Below, piece by piece: positions 38,362 to 46,377 of a DNA stretch of 64,000 nucleotides (position 1 is its first letter; every line of letters begins with the position of its first letter). The position numbers and the translations under genes are program-made. The stretch is from positions 3,961,943 to 4,025,942 of the forward strand of contig NC_007626.1 of assembly GCF_000009985.1 (NCBI RefSeq). Reading direction: 5' to 3'. Under the pieces are notes generated by a model. It worked only from the letters and a program-made list of their open reading frames with translations. It was not told the DNA's origin and did not search any database. The stretch comes from Paramagnetospirillum magneticum AMB-1 (lineage in GTDB: Bacteria > Pseudomonadota > Alphaproteobacteria > Rhodospirillales > Magnetospirillaceae).

Positions 38362-40595
38362 TCAATGGCGGGAGCCGCTACCGCCAGTCGGCACCCCCAT
38401 TGCCTCATTGATACCCTCCTCCGCCGCATCAAACAGGCGGCGGAGATAGAACAGGTTCTGGAACGGCACCAGGCGCCGGAGTGCCCTCGTATCGGACGAG
38501 CGCCACTCCCCGCGCGAGGCGTCCCCCAGCACCTGGATTGAGGTATCCAGGCCAGCGCCCAGGCCAGGACCAAGCAAGGCTTCGGTGGCCGAACGGCTGG
38601 CATAGCGGCTTGGTCCCTCGCCATAGCCGAATACCTTGGCGCCGATGTTGTTGACATCGGACAGCCAGAACAGCAGGCCGGAGCGATCCACGGCTTCCTT
38701 GGCCCAAACGGCGGGATGGTCGGAAAGATCGCGCCCCGAGGCTCCGCTGTACGCGACGTAAGAGAGAGCGCCGAGCCCAAGCGACAACAGCGAGCCATTC
38801 AACGCCGCCGCATCCCGTTGCTGCAAGGCCGCCAGTGCCACCCGTTGGGTTGAGGCGATGGAGAATGTCTTGAACTGCCCAATCATCTTGCCCAGTTCGG
38901 TGGACATCCATAGCGGCTTGTCCTGCCCCGGCTTGATGATGATGCGATGGACATCCTTGACCAAAGCGGCACGAAGCGCGTCCACGGCTTCACGATCCAC
39001 CCAGGCGCTGGTATTGGCCCACATGACGCCGCCAGACTGGCGCTCGCCATGCCGGGAGAACTGGTCCCCGATCCGCGCCGCCTTATGGTCGTCGATACCG
39101 AGGAAGGCCAGATACTCTACCTCCTTGGGATCGTGCATGCCCTTGGCCATGCCCTCCACAGCCTGAAGGATTCGGCTTTGCGTGACTACCGCCGCAAATT
39201 GCTCCATGGCGGTATTCCAGGGCGCCATCAGGCTCACCATGCCGAAGCGATCCGTAAGGGCCTTCACACCCCGCTCGAACTTGGACAGCCGCCCATAATC
39301 GTCCCACACCTCGGCAAGCTGCATGGCCCGGCTATCCAGCACCATATCCAGCGCGGCGCCTGCCAACTGCGCTTCCTTGGCCGCCAGCCGGAAGCCCCTG
39401 AAATTGGAGACCATGGGAACCAGACCATCGCCAGCCACTCGCATCATGCCGTGGACCATCACCGCCCGGCCAGCATCGGCCAGCGATGCCACCGTCATGC
39501 CGCCCATGAGGCGGAGATAGTTCCAGTTCCGCACCACCTTGCCGGTACGAACAATGAAGCCCGAGGGATCGGCGGGCAGGGCGTAGGTGCCACGAATGCG
39601 ATCCCGCACCGCCGCCACGTCGCGCAGATCGGCGCGCATGCGCTTGTCCAACTGCCCCAAGGTCGCCGGATCTGCAGAGCCAACACGAAGGCGGGCATAG
39701 TCGCTGGCAATCTTGTCGAGTTGATCTTGCATGTCCGCCCGGCCAAACGCCGTAGCCAGTTCCACATCCGGGGCCATGGTCCGGGAATAAACCCGAAGCA
39801 CAGCTTCCACATCGCTTTCCAGGAAGTCCTCAATGGCGTAATCCGAGATGCCCAGCGTCCGTTCCCGTAACGGCCCCCTGGTCAACGGTACCGGCTCATA
39901 GGCCGTCCGAGCCGGTGAAGAACCGATAACGTGATCGGTGATTTGCGTGGCGACATCCGCCAGCTCCACATCCTCCATTCCGGCAAAGACCTTCTCATTC
40001 TGGAAGGCCGAAGAAACCCGCTCATGCTCGGCCCGCGCTTGCCGCAGTTCCCGAGCCGCACTCTCACGCTTCGCCAGCGCAGCGCTCATATCCACCCGCG
40101 CTTGATCGCGTAGCGTCTTGCGCCCGCCGCGCCGCATCTTCGAGGCCCATGCCAGACTTGGCATTGACCAACCGATGATCGGCCAAGCCCAAAGCTCCGG
40201 CCTCACCTCCCTGATCCGCCAAGCCGCCATTCTTGCGGACCCAATCGGACAGGGATTGAGGGGGCTTCGGGCGCCCCCTTCATCCAGCGCGGCCCATCGC
40301 CAAGGGTACTGATACCCCAGGTTCGCCGCACGGCATCCACATGACTGACGGCATCGGCCATTCCAAGTCCCTTGGAAGCGCCTTCGGCCTGTCCCTTGCT
40401 CATGGCGCTGGCCGCCTGTTGATCAACATCCCGTTCGATCAGACCGGATGCAAAGCGGCGCATCATCTCCCCCACCGCCGCACCGGGGCCACTCTCCATT
40501 GCCACGTCACCCAGGGCAGGACTGGCCGTCGCCTGCACGTCTGAACGGCGATAGCCAGGGACCGAGATGCCGCGCGGATTACCGTATGGAAACAT
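38362..40595 (-). pseudogene. Decayed phage internal virion (ejection)-type protein with at least two frameshifts
   Basis: Three frames join into one protein. 40595 to about 40258 codes MFPYGNPRGISVPGYRRSD to GAPEAP. A second frame, with no start of its own, then reads SDWVRKNGGLADQGGEAGALG up to GMGLEDAARRA near 40130, a pattern I associate with large podovirus internal proteins. The rest, from about 40120 to 38362, is a long helical C-terminal part (KMIGQFKTFSIASTQRVALAAL, then FQNLFYLRRLFDAAEEG). The second junction may be a deletion. The gene cannot give a full product, though the 3' open frame from 40230 still covers 622 residues. The function is inferred from pattern only. Confidence 0.65.
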
Positions 40596-40596
40596 G

Positions 40597-40965
40597 TCAG
40601 GGCACTCCCACAGACAGGATTGCGAAATGGCGGGATTGGATTTTCAGGAGCAGGTCACAGCGGCGGGCGTGGATAGCGGCTTGCTGATCCTGGGATAGCT
40701 GAGGCTGCCATATGGCCAAAAGCTCGGCAGCCTCACCTTCGAGGCAACCACCTGTCGCCTGTGTCAGCCAAGCCGCACCTTCAACAGCATCGGCTTGGCA
40801 TCCGCGCCCAAGGAGGTACATTGTCCCAAGGATAGTCATCGCCTTGCGGTTTCCCGCCAAGGCTAGCCGTGAAGCTAGTCGGAACGCCTCATCATCCCGG
40901 CGGCCCAGCATCGCTTGACCAAGACGGTAAAGGGCTGAGGTGGCGAGCATTGCGACCGCGCTCAT
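40597..40965 (-). CDS. Sel1-like repeat protein (122 aa)
   Basis: Short alpha-alpha repeats of Sel1 type: LASRLALAGNRKAMTILG followed by MYLLGRGCQADAVEGAAWL. Such repeats mediate protein contacts. The ATG at 40965 follows GGAGG by 6 bases; the open frame upstream of it is proline-rich noise. It lies 1 base upstream of the decayed virion gene, so both belong to one minus-strand phage operon. A few podovirus-type operons contain such a gene between structural genes, but the role is unknown. Confidence 0.65.
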   Translation of the reverse strand: MSAVAMLATSALYRLGQAMLGRRDDEAFRLASRLALAGNRKAMTILGTMYLLGRGCQADAVEGAAWLTQATGGCLEGEAAELLAIWQPQLSQDQQAAIHARRCDLLLKIQSRHFAILSVGVP

Positions 40966-41043
40966 GCCTCGCCTCCCCATCCCATACCCGCACCCGATTG
41001 GCGGACTTGAAGAAGATAGGAAGCGCCCCAGAATTTCGGCCGC

Positions 41044-41160
41044 ATTTTTGGCCACCCCAGGGGGTGGAGGGTGGATACCGAAAGGGGGGGGATACCCCCG
41101 GCCAACCTCCCAGCGGTCACCCCCAGGGAACACCCCTCCCCCCTACCTGCACCGGCCGGG
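41044..41160. repeat. G/C homopolymer-rich low-complexity tract
   Basis: Runs of G and C dominate, for example the run of eight G at about 41085 followed by ATACCCCC, and several CCCCC blocks. No gene fits it. It lies upstream of the Sel1 gene and downstream of a coding remnant, so it may have grown in non-selected sequence. Confidence 0.5.
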
Positions 41161-41229
41161 GGGAAGCACTCGCCTCGGCGACGACGGAGGCCCCCGCCTC
41201 CCCTGGCCGGGTCGCCAGCAGCGCAGGCC

Positions 41230-41520
41230 AAGCCCACACCACCAAGGCCAAAGAGAGTGGCTGACGACAGCCCTGGCATGAAAGAAGCAACACCGGCGGC
41301 CTGAGCGCGCGGATGGGCCGCCGCTCGGCCCCAGGTGTAGCGGGCTTCGCGCACCAGATCCAGCGAGGTGCGCAGGTCCAGCGACGGCGCGGCCTCATAG
41401 CGGCCCGAACGCCGGATGGACCCGTTCGGCCCATGGAAGTTCTGCGATGCCTTGACGTCACCCGGAACCGATGGCCCTGCGGGTTGCGCCAGAGACAGGC
41501 ATATTGAGAGACGAGAGTGA
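41230..41520 (-). pseudogene. Remnant phage coding segment (approximate limits)
   Basis: One minus-strand frame has host-like codon use (strong G/C at third positions) and reads sensibly, such as SLDLRTSLDLVREARYTWGRAA and ASFMPGLSSATLFGLGG. It has no good start and runs into the low-complexity tract on its 3' side. It looks like part of a virion protein gene that preceded the Sel1 gene. The region up to 41760 holds no other convincing gene. Confidence 0.35.
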
Positions 41521-41761
41521 AGACGGGGAGGCGCTAAGTGCCGGGTCGGAAGGGTCTCCCGCGCGAGATGTTGCAGTCCCTCGCGGGGATACGTCCGGGG
41601 CACCTTATGATCAGCGCTCCCGAAGCCATTCCGGCCCGGCGCCGCCCAGAATAGCGCAGGTTGCCTTGCTGGCAAAGAACACCGGCGGCAGGACAATATC
41701 CTCCGGTATTTTACCGCATCGGCGGACCTCAGGGCATTTCGCCCTAATATTTTATTGCCCC

Positions 41762-42196
41762 TCACAGCTTGATGCCGTGACGAAGGCATAGCGCCTTGAG
41801 CTCGGAGACGAATGCGCCGTAATCAACCGCCTCTAAAGACATGTTTTGGTGGAAATAGCGCAGCCTAGCCTTTACGACTGAATGCACGGTCACGCCATGC
41901 TTCAGTGCCTCCCTTTCAAACAGGGCCATATCATCAACCCCGATATATACTCTTTGGGGCGTCCCACCCTTGACCGATACGCCATATGCCTTGGCAGGAA
42001 GGACCCGCCCCTTCGTGGCCGCAAGTTGGCGATTGGCCAGCTCGATTACGGAAACGTCGTCTCGCGCTGCCGTGCGGCGTAGGGCCGAGACGATTTCGGG
42101 CTCCAACCAAACCTGGATCGTGCCGCCATCGACCTTTTGCCCCACCCGGTTTGTGAGGCGGTTTGTGTCGATACTGGCCCATGGTGTTGATTTCAT
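41762..42196 (-). CDS. Probable ribbon-helix-helix DNA-binding protein (144 aa)
   Basis: Residues about 25-60 (TIQVWLEPEIVSALRRTAAR, then SVIELANRQL) fit a ribbon-helix-helix fold, with a short beta strand, a helix, a turn and a helix. A second similar segment (QRVYIGVDDMALFEREALKHG, then SVVKARLRYF) may be another copy. Such proteins repress transcription or serve in plasmid partition. The ATG at 42196 has GGAGG 8 bases upstream. Three perfect tandem 8-mers start 27 bases before the gene, which is how omega/ParG-type proteins bind. The exact family is not recognised. Confidence 0.55.
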   Translation of the reverse strand: MKSTPWASIDTNRLTNRVGQKVDGGTIQVWLEPEIVSALRRTAARDDVSVIELANRQLAATKGRVLPAKAYGVSVKGGTPQRVYIGVDDMALFEREALKHGVTVHSVVKARLRYFHQNMSLEAVDYGAFVSELKALCLRHGIKL

Positions 42197-42222
42197 TTAT
42201 ATATCCTCCAATCAAACAACTT

Positions 42223-42346
42223 ACCAAACCACCAAACCACCAAACCGCTACCCCCCTATACGTGCGCGGGTACGCACCCGCGCGGGCGCATGCGCACCCG
42301 CACACATGTATGTCGTTCCCCGGTTTGGCGGTTTTGGCGGTTTGGT
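42223..42346. repeat. Iteron-like 8-mers in inverted arrays around a GC-rich palindromic core
   Basis: ACCAAACC is repeated three times without gaps at 42223-42246. The inverse form appears at 42322-42346 as GGTTTGGC, GGTTTTGGC and GGTTTGGT. Between them is a core rich in alternating purine-pyrimidine steps and CGGGT...ACCCG palindromes (about 42261-42305). This lies directly upstream of the ribbon-helix-helix gene. It may be its operator, a partition site, or a replication origin. Confidence 0.65.
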
Positions 42347-42551
42347 TGCTCATTGCTCGGTGCCGATACGACGCATTCCTCAGCTTTCCGGGAAGCAGCC
42401 AACCAACCCACGAAACAACCCATCCCCCCAAACCCGCGCTGCTTTTGATTGGACGCAAGGGGTCGGGGGCATCGGATGGGGATGACGGGGATGGATTGGA
42501 GGGGTTGACCTACCGACACCCCGAAATCCAGCTCGAAAGACGGGGCCGTGA

Positions 42552-42806
42552 TCATGCCTCCGCCCTCACGGTGGCGGCCTGAATGTAGGCATCCAGATCC
42601 CGCAGGAAGTAGTAGACCCGCCCTCGAACTCGGACATAGCGAGGCCCCGCCTTTTGTACCGCCAGGTTGCAGAGCGTTCGGGCATTGAGGCCGAGATATT
42701 TGGCCGCGTTCTCTCGATCCATCCTGCCATCGGGCAGAACCACGACTTGGATGGTTTGGACTGCCGATGGGGTCGGGGGCGCTTGGTGGCGGACTGACGG
42801 GCTCAT
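42552..42806 (-). CDS. Excisionase-like HTH protein (84 aa)
   Basis: The C-terminal two thirds form a MerR/AlpA-type winged helix: DRENAAKYLGLNARTLCNLAVQ, then a basic wing and FLRDLDAYIQA. Such proteins bend DNA during excision or activate phage genes. The first 25 residues are Pro/Val-rich. The ATG at 42806 overlaps the stop of the next HTH gene (ATGA), so the two are coupled. After it comes a gap of about 350 bases that contains the iteron arrays. Confidence 0.7.
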   Translation of the reverse strand: MSPSVRHQAPPTPSAVQTIQVVVLPDGRMDRENAAKYLGLNARTLCNLAVQKAGPRYVRVRGRVYYFLRDLDAYIQAATVRAEA

Positions 42807-42997
42807 TGGTTGGCGCTCCGATCCATGCGGTCAACGCCCTGAAGTAGGCGTTCAAAGGCTGCGACCGGAACCAGTAGCTTTCGACCAATACGGAGGGTTG
42901 GAATCTCCCCCCGCTCCGCTGCGCGATAAGCGCTGTTTCGGCACAAGCCGAGAAGCTTTCCAGCCTCCGGGACCGACATAACCTTGCGCATATCCAT
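42803..42997 (-). CDS. Excisionase-like HTH protein (64 aa)
   Basis: A small winged-HTH: MSVPEAGKLLGLCRNSAYRAAE, then EIPTLRIGRKLLVPVAAFERLL, which is the helix-wing pattern of Xis/HTH_17 proteins. ATGs at 42997 and 42991 are both possible; the longer upstream frame has no signal. It is the first gene of a minus-strand operon with a TTGACA promoter whose -10 box lies inside an operator palindrome, so the Arc-like repressor encoded on the other side probably controls it. Confidence 0.7.
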   Translation of the reverse strand: MDMRKVMSVPEAGKLLGLCRNSAYRAAERGEIPTLRIGRKLLVPVAAFERLLQGVDRMDRSANQ

Positions 42998-43015
42998 GAC
43001 CTGAGCCCCAAGATA

Positions 43016-43106
43016 TAGAACCAGTTTTGGTTCTATTCCCGCAGCCCAGATCCTGTCAACACCCATATGGAACCATATTTGGTTTCAGAAACCAATTGCG
43101 GTCCTA
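43016..43106. promoter_or_regulatory. Three tandem operators between divergent HTH and Arc-like genes
   Basis: Operator 1 (43016-43035) is TAGAACCA-gttt-TGGTTCTA, a perfect palindrome with a 4-base spacer. Operator 2 (43068-43087) is TGGAACCA-tatt-TGGTTTCA. Operator 3 (about 43088-43106) is the degenerate GAAACCA-attg-CGGTCCTA. Centres are about 52 and 19-20 bases apart, near whole helical turns. This fits cooperative binding of a dimeric repressor. Confidence 0.75.
43030..43059 (-). promoter_or_regulatory. Probable promoter of the HTH operon, overlapping operator 1
   Basis: On the minus strand TTGACA (43059-43054) is followed after 18 bases by TAGAAC (43035-43030). The -10 box is the arm of operator 1, so repressor binding would block it. 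On the plus strand a weaker TTGCGG (43096) with 18 bases to TATGAC (43120) overlaps operator 3. Confidence 0.55.
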
Positions 43107-43153
43107 TTTCGTCCCATGTTATGACAAGGCGTCATTGACGGAGAAACGCGACC

Positions 43154-43888
43154 ATGCCCCGCCACCGCAACGCAGATGAGAGCTCACAACTTATTATTCG
43201 GCAGAATAAAAGATCAAAAAAGGCGGAGAATTCTGAGACTGGTGAGCCGAACTTCAAGCTTCGCCTCAAAGAACCAATTCGAGACGCCTTGGAGAGGAGC
43301 GCCAACAGGCGGGGCATATCCATGAATTCAGAGGCATCAGAGCGCCTCGAAAGCGCATTCTTTACAGAGGAAGTTATTAATTTCTTTTTTCGTAGCGGAA
43401 CATCAATAGAGGAAGTTCTTATACTCAGGCGCTATCTTGTGGCACTGAAGCAATCCGTTGAGTTGGCTGGTGACATTCCAGAGCGATGCTGGGTTTATGC
43501 TCCGTTTGCGGGTTTCCCGCTCAATCTCGATGCGCTAGGAGAGGGCTGGCAGCAAGGCAACTTGGATGCAGCCGCCTTCGATATCCCCGGAATGGCTTTA
43601 CGCATTCGGAGCGGAGTCATTTGCGCGGCCGCTGACGACATAGAACGCAATGGCCCCCCCATTCTGGCTGGACGATCTCAGGAGGGGGAGGAGCGCAAAC
43701 AAGCCCTGCGCCTATGGCAGTTCAAGAAAGCATGCCGATTTCTCAACCTTGCTATCGAGCAAGATGCTGCTACCGAACTACTTCCACGGGGCACTGTTAT
43801 CTACCTAGCAGCAAAGGAATTGGCTTGCGATCTAGGGCGGGGAGAGGCACCAGAAATTGAAGCCCTTGCAGCCATGAAACTTACCTGA
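43154..43888 (+). CDS. Arc-like ribbon-helix-helix repressor with a C-terminal domain (244 aa)
   Basis: Residues about 33-72 (PNFKLRLKEPIRDALERSAN, then GISMNSEASERLESAF) align well with phage P22 Arc, including the beta-strand FKLRL and the N-S-E turn. The remaining 170 residues form an alpha/beta region I do not recognise, with WVYAPFAGFPLNLDALGEGW. It would bind as a dimer to the operator palindromes just upstream and repress itself and the divergent HTH genes. The ATG at 43154 has GGAG 10 bases upstream. GC content is low compared with the host genes. Confidence 0.75.
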   Translation: MPRHRNADESSQLIIRQNKRSKKAENSETGEPNFKLRLKEPIRDALERSANRRGISMNSEASERLESAFFTEEVINFFFRSGTSIEEVLILRRYLVALKQSVELAGDIPERCWVYAPFAGFPLNLDALGEGWQQGNLDAAAFDIPGMALRIRSGVICAAADDIERNGPPILAGRSQEGEERKQALRLWQFKKACRFLNLAIEQDAATELLPRGTVIYLAAKELACDLGRGEAPEIEALAAMKLT

Positions 43889-44140
43889 CCCGAACCGGGT
43901 TCGACCTGGGTTGGCGGCCCAATCCGCCCTGCGGCATATCGTGGCTGACCCGCAGCAATCGCCCGCCCGCTCCCCGCGTTAGGAGGAGCCCATCGGGGAA
44001 CCAGCCCCGGCCGAGGCATATCATGGCGTTGACCCTCGCGTACTGCCCGCCTCCCCGGCGTCACGGGGAAGCCAAGGGGGTAGTGTGCGAATGCTCAAGC
44101 GACGTTCCCGCCCCCAGTCGAAGTGACGGAGCTGGACGAG

Positions 44141-44617
44141 ATGAGCAACCAGGCGAACGGCATTCCCACCTCGGGTTCATTAGGACCGGCGTTGGTCGGG
44201 CGGCTTTACACCCTTGATGAGGCGGCCGCCCAGATCCATGCCAGCGTGAAAGCCGCAGCCTTGCGCGCCGCCATCGCCGATGGCCGACTTGCTGCGAGGA
44301 AGATCGGGCGAACGCTACTGATCGCCGGAGAAGACCTCAACGCCTACCTGGAGGAGTGCCGCACATGTCCCGCACCAGCCAAGGCCCCAGGCTCAGATTA
44401 TTCGGCCCCGATGATCGGCACGGCGCCAAGCCTCGCAAGGGGTTCCGGGAATACCGGTGGTACGTTCTCTGGCAGGAAGGAGGGCAACGGCGCGAGCGTG
44501 CGACGGGCCTTGACCACCGCGCAACGGCTGAAGAAAGGGAAGCCGCCCTCTCCGCCTTCCTCGACGAACAGGACCGGGGCCGACGGCCAAGCGGCCCCCG
44601 TCATCCCGATCAAATGA
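44141..44617 (+). CDS. Excisionase-like DNA-binding protein overlapping the integrase gene
   Basis: About 158 residues. The N-terminal half is a winged-HTH excisionase type: LYTLDEAAAQIHASVKAAAL, then GRLAARKIGRTLLIAGEDLNAYLEE. The C-terminal 70 residues, Ser/Gly/Pro-rich, are read from the same DNA as the start of int in another frame, so they may be under little selection. The ATG at 44141 has GGAG 9 bases upstream; the GTG at 44123 is an alternative. The overlap of 253 bases is much longer than the short xis-int overlap of lambda. It would direct excision by the adjacent integrase. Confidence 0.7.
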   Translation: MSNQANGIPTSGSLGPALVGRLYTLDEAAAQIHASVKAAALRAAIADGRLAARKIGRTLLIAGEDLNAYLEECRTCPAPAKAPGSDYSAPMIGTAPSLARGSGNTGGTFSGRKEGNGASVRRALTTAQRLKKGKPPSPPSSTNRTGADGQAAPVIPIK

Positions 44618-45591
44618 CCGTAGCCGAGGCCCTGACACTCTATGGGGAGAACCACGCCCCAACCACGTCATGCCCGGAGCGCATTGGCTATACCATCGAG
44701 GCCCTGACGCCATGGTGGGGGGAGGCCAAGATATCGGCCATCACCGCCGCCGCTTGCCGACGCTACCTCGCGGATCGTAAAGCCGCCATCGCCAAGGCCC
44801 GAGCGGATCAGCGCGCCCTTGTCGAAGCGCGGTACCGCGAGCAAGACAAAGCCCCACCACCGCCGCTCAAGCGCCTGGAAGCGTCCGACGGAACCATCCG
44901 GCGCGAGTTGGGCACCTTGCGCGCCGCCGTCAACTGGTGCCACCTGGAGGGCTATTTGGTGCAGCCGCCAGCGGTATGGCTTCCAGATCGCCCCCAGTCA
45001 AAGGAACGGTGGCTGACCCGCCAGGAGGCCGCCAAGCTGATCCGCGCAGCCCGCAAGATCGAACGCTCCAACAAGTACCTCCCCCTGTTCATCCTGATCG
45101 GGCTGTACACCGGCGCCCGCAAGGAAGCGATCCTTGGCCTACAGTGGCAGCCCAACACCGTCGGCGGCCGGATTGATCTGGAGCGGGGCCTTATCGACTA
45201 CCGCAAGCCGGGCCAGGCGCAGACCGCCAAGCGGCGGACAGCCATTCCCATTCCGCCCAGGCTCCGCCCCTTCCTTGAGGCGGCCCGGCGCCGCACACGG
45301 CAATATGTCTTGGAATACCGCGCCCCCACGACTGAGGAGCGGGAGCGGGGCATCGTCGCCATTCCGATCAAGGACACCAAGAAGGCGATTGCCAGCGCTG
45401 CCCGTGCCGCAAACCTTACCGACGTGACCCCGCACACGCTACGTCACTCCGCCGTGACTTGGCTGGTTCAGAGCGGCGTGCCTCTGTGGGAGGTGGCGCA
45501 GTGGGTCGGAATGTCGGTGGAGATGATCGAGAGGGTCTATGGCCACCACGCGCCGGATCGGTTCCAGCGGGTGTTGGGGGCGCAACGGTGA
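44365..45591 (+). CDS. int: Tyrosine-type site-specific integrase of the element
   Basis: 408 residues. It has an N-terminal arm-binding region, a core-binding domain and the catalytic domain. The catalytic set is Arg in TGARKEAILGLQW, HTLRHSAVTWL (His and Arg), and the tail with GHHAPDRFQ; the nucleophile Tyr lies in ERVYGHH. It should recombine the 41-bp tRNA-Pro repeats. The ATG at 44365 has GGAGGAG 8 bases upstream. It reads away from the virion remnants toward attR, with the cargo pair between it and the end of the element. Confidence 0.93.
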   Translation: MSRTSQGPRLRLFGPDDRHGAKPRKGFREYRWYVLWQEGGQRRERATGLDHRATAEEREAALSAFLDEQDRGRRPSGPRHPDQMTVAEALTLYGENHAPTTSCPERIGYTIEALTPWWGEAKISAITAAACRRYLADRKAAIAKARADQRALVEARYREQDKAPPPPLKRLEASDGTIRRELGTLRAAVNWCHLEGYLVQPPAVWLPDRPQSKERWLTRQEAAKLIRAARKIERSNKYLPLFILIGLYTGARKEAILGLQWQPNTVGGRIDLERGLIDYRKPGQAQTAKRRTAIPIPPRLRPFLEAARRRTRQYVLEYRAPTTEERERGIVAIPIKDTKKAIASAARAANLTDVTPHTLRHSAVTWLVQSGVPLWEVAQWVGMSVEMIERVYGHHAPDRFQRVLGAQR

Positions 45592-45715
45592 GCGGGTGAT
45601 GAAACTCTTCGACGCCTTCGTCGTGAAACAATTTCATTCTTTTCACGCACTCATTTCTCAGGCAGAATCCGGGGCCATGAGATAGCGAACGCATCTAATG
45701 CACCGTTAGGGTAAC

Positions 45716-45744
45716 TTGACCAACTGGTTCGACAGTTGTATCAA
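45716..45744 (+). promoter_or_regulatory. Probable promoter of the ImmA-cyclase pair
   Basis: TTGACC, 17-base spacer, TATCAA, 48 bases before the ATG at 45793. Both boxes match the sigma-70 consensus at four or five of six positions. It would give the cargo pair its own transcript, separate from int. Confidence 0.45.
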
Positions 45745-45792
45745 GCGCGACGTTTTGCAACGCCACGCTCCCGTGGGAGGGAATTCGACGCT

Positions 45793-46377
45793 ATGACTCG
45801 GAAAGCAGCCCGGAATGCGGCTGATTATCCCTTGCCGATGCCAATCGGCCTTTCGCGAAAGGCCGTGTACGAGATCGGCAACGATGCAGCCGATCTGTTC
45901 GGAATGGGCTCCTCAGGCATGCCTCCCGATGAGGCACTCGAACAACTGGAAGAAATTGTGGCTCGCCTCGGCGGCGATATCATACGCCTTGGCTTTGCCG
46001 AATTGACGGCGCAAGAGATGCGCGTCGGCTCGATCGAAATTCACAGCGAGGAAGAGTTCGATATCTACCTGCTGGATGAAGTCGGCATGGGGCCGATTGC
46101 TGCGCGCGAAACGCTGGCACACGAGCTGGGTCATTACATTTTACACCACCCTCTTTCTGACGACGGGACATTGAGGGCCAACCACATGGGTGAAGGCCCC
46201 TCCCAGCAGGCAGAAAACGAGGCAACTTGGTTTGCTGAAGCTCTGCTTTTGCCCGATGCCGCTCTGCGTGACGCTGCACAGAAGACCAATGCGGCTAAGG
46301 TATTAGCCAGGATTTTCTGCGTGTCCGAGGCGACCGTCCGAAATCGTGCTCGGGCTCTGGATGTCAAAGTCAGCTAG
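45793..46377 (+). CDS. ImmA/IrrE family metallo-endopeptidase
   Basis: 194 residues. The zinc motif is AHELGHYILHH (HExxH), with the third ligand Glu in NEATWFAEALLLP. The C-terminal segment ARIFCVSEATVRNRARAL is the helical tail typical of the family. ImmA and IrrE cleave repressors when triggered by a mobile element or damage signal. No XRE domain is fused to it. The stop overlaps the start of the next gene by 17 bases, so the two proteins are made together. The ATG at 45793 is chosen; GGGAGG lies 12 bases upstream, which is rather far. Lower GC content than host genes. Confidence 0.85.
   Translation: MTRKAARNAADYPLPMPIGLSRKAVYEIGNDAADLFGMGSSGMPPDEALEQLEEIVARLGGDIIRLGFAELTAQEMRVGSIEIHSEEEFDIYLLDEVGMGPIAARETLAHELGHYILHHPLSDDGTLRANHMGEGPSQQAENEATWFAEALLLPDAALRDAAQKTNAAKVLARIFCVSEATVRNRARALDVKVS

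Noticed and set aside
40962..41789. A single 275-residue minus-strand gene
   Set aside because: Only the middle third has coding character; the 3' part is translated low-complexity G/C tract and the 5' part has no start signal. Listed as a remnant instead.
42261..42305. A CRISPR-like or tandem array
   Set aside because: The repeats are GC-rich palindromes of varying length without unique spacers; they fit an iteron or operator core better.
45600..45686. A 28-codon frame after the integrase (MKLFDAFVVKQF...)
   Set aside because: Only a weak GGGTG precedes it and it lies in the promoter region of the ImmA gene; no codon bias supports it.
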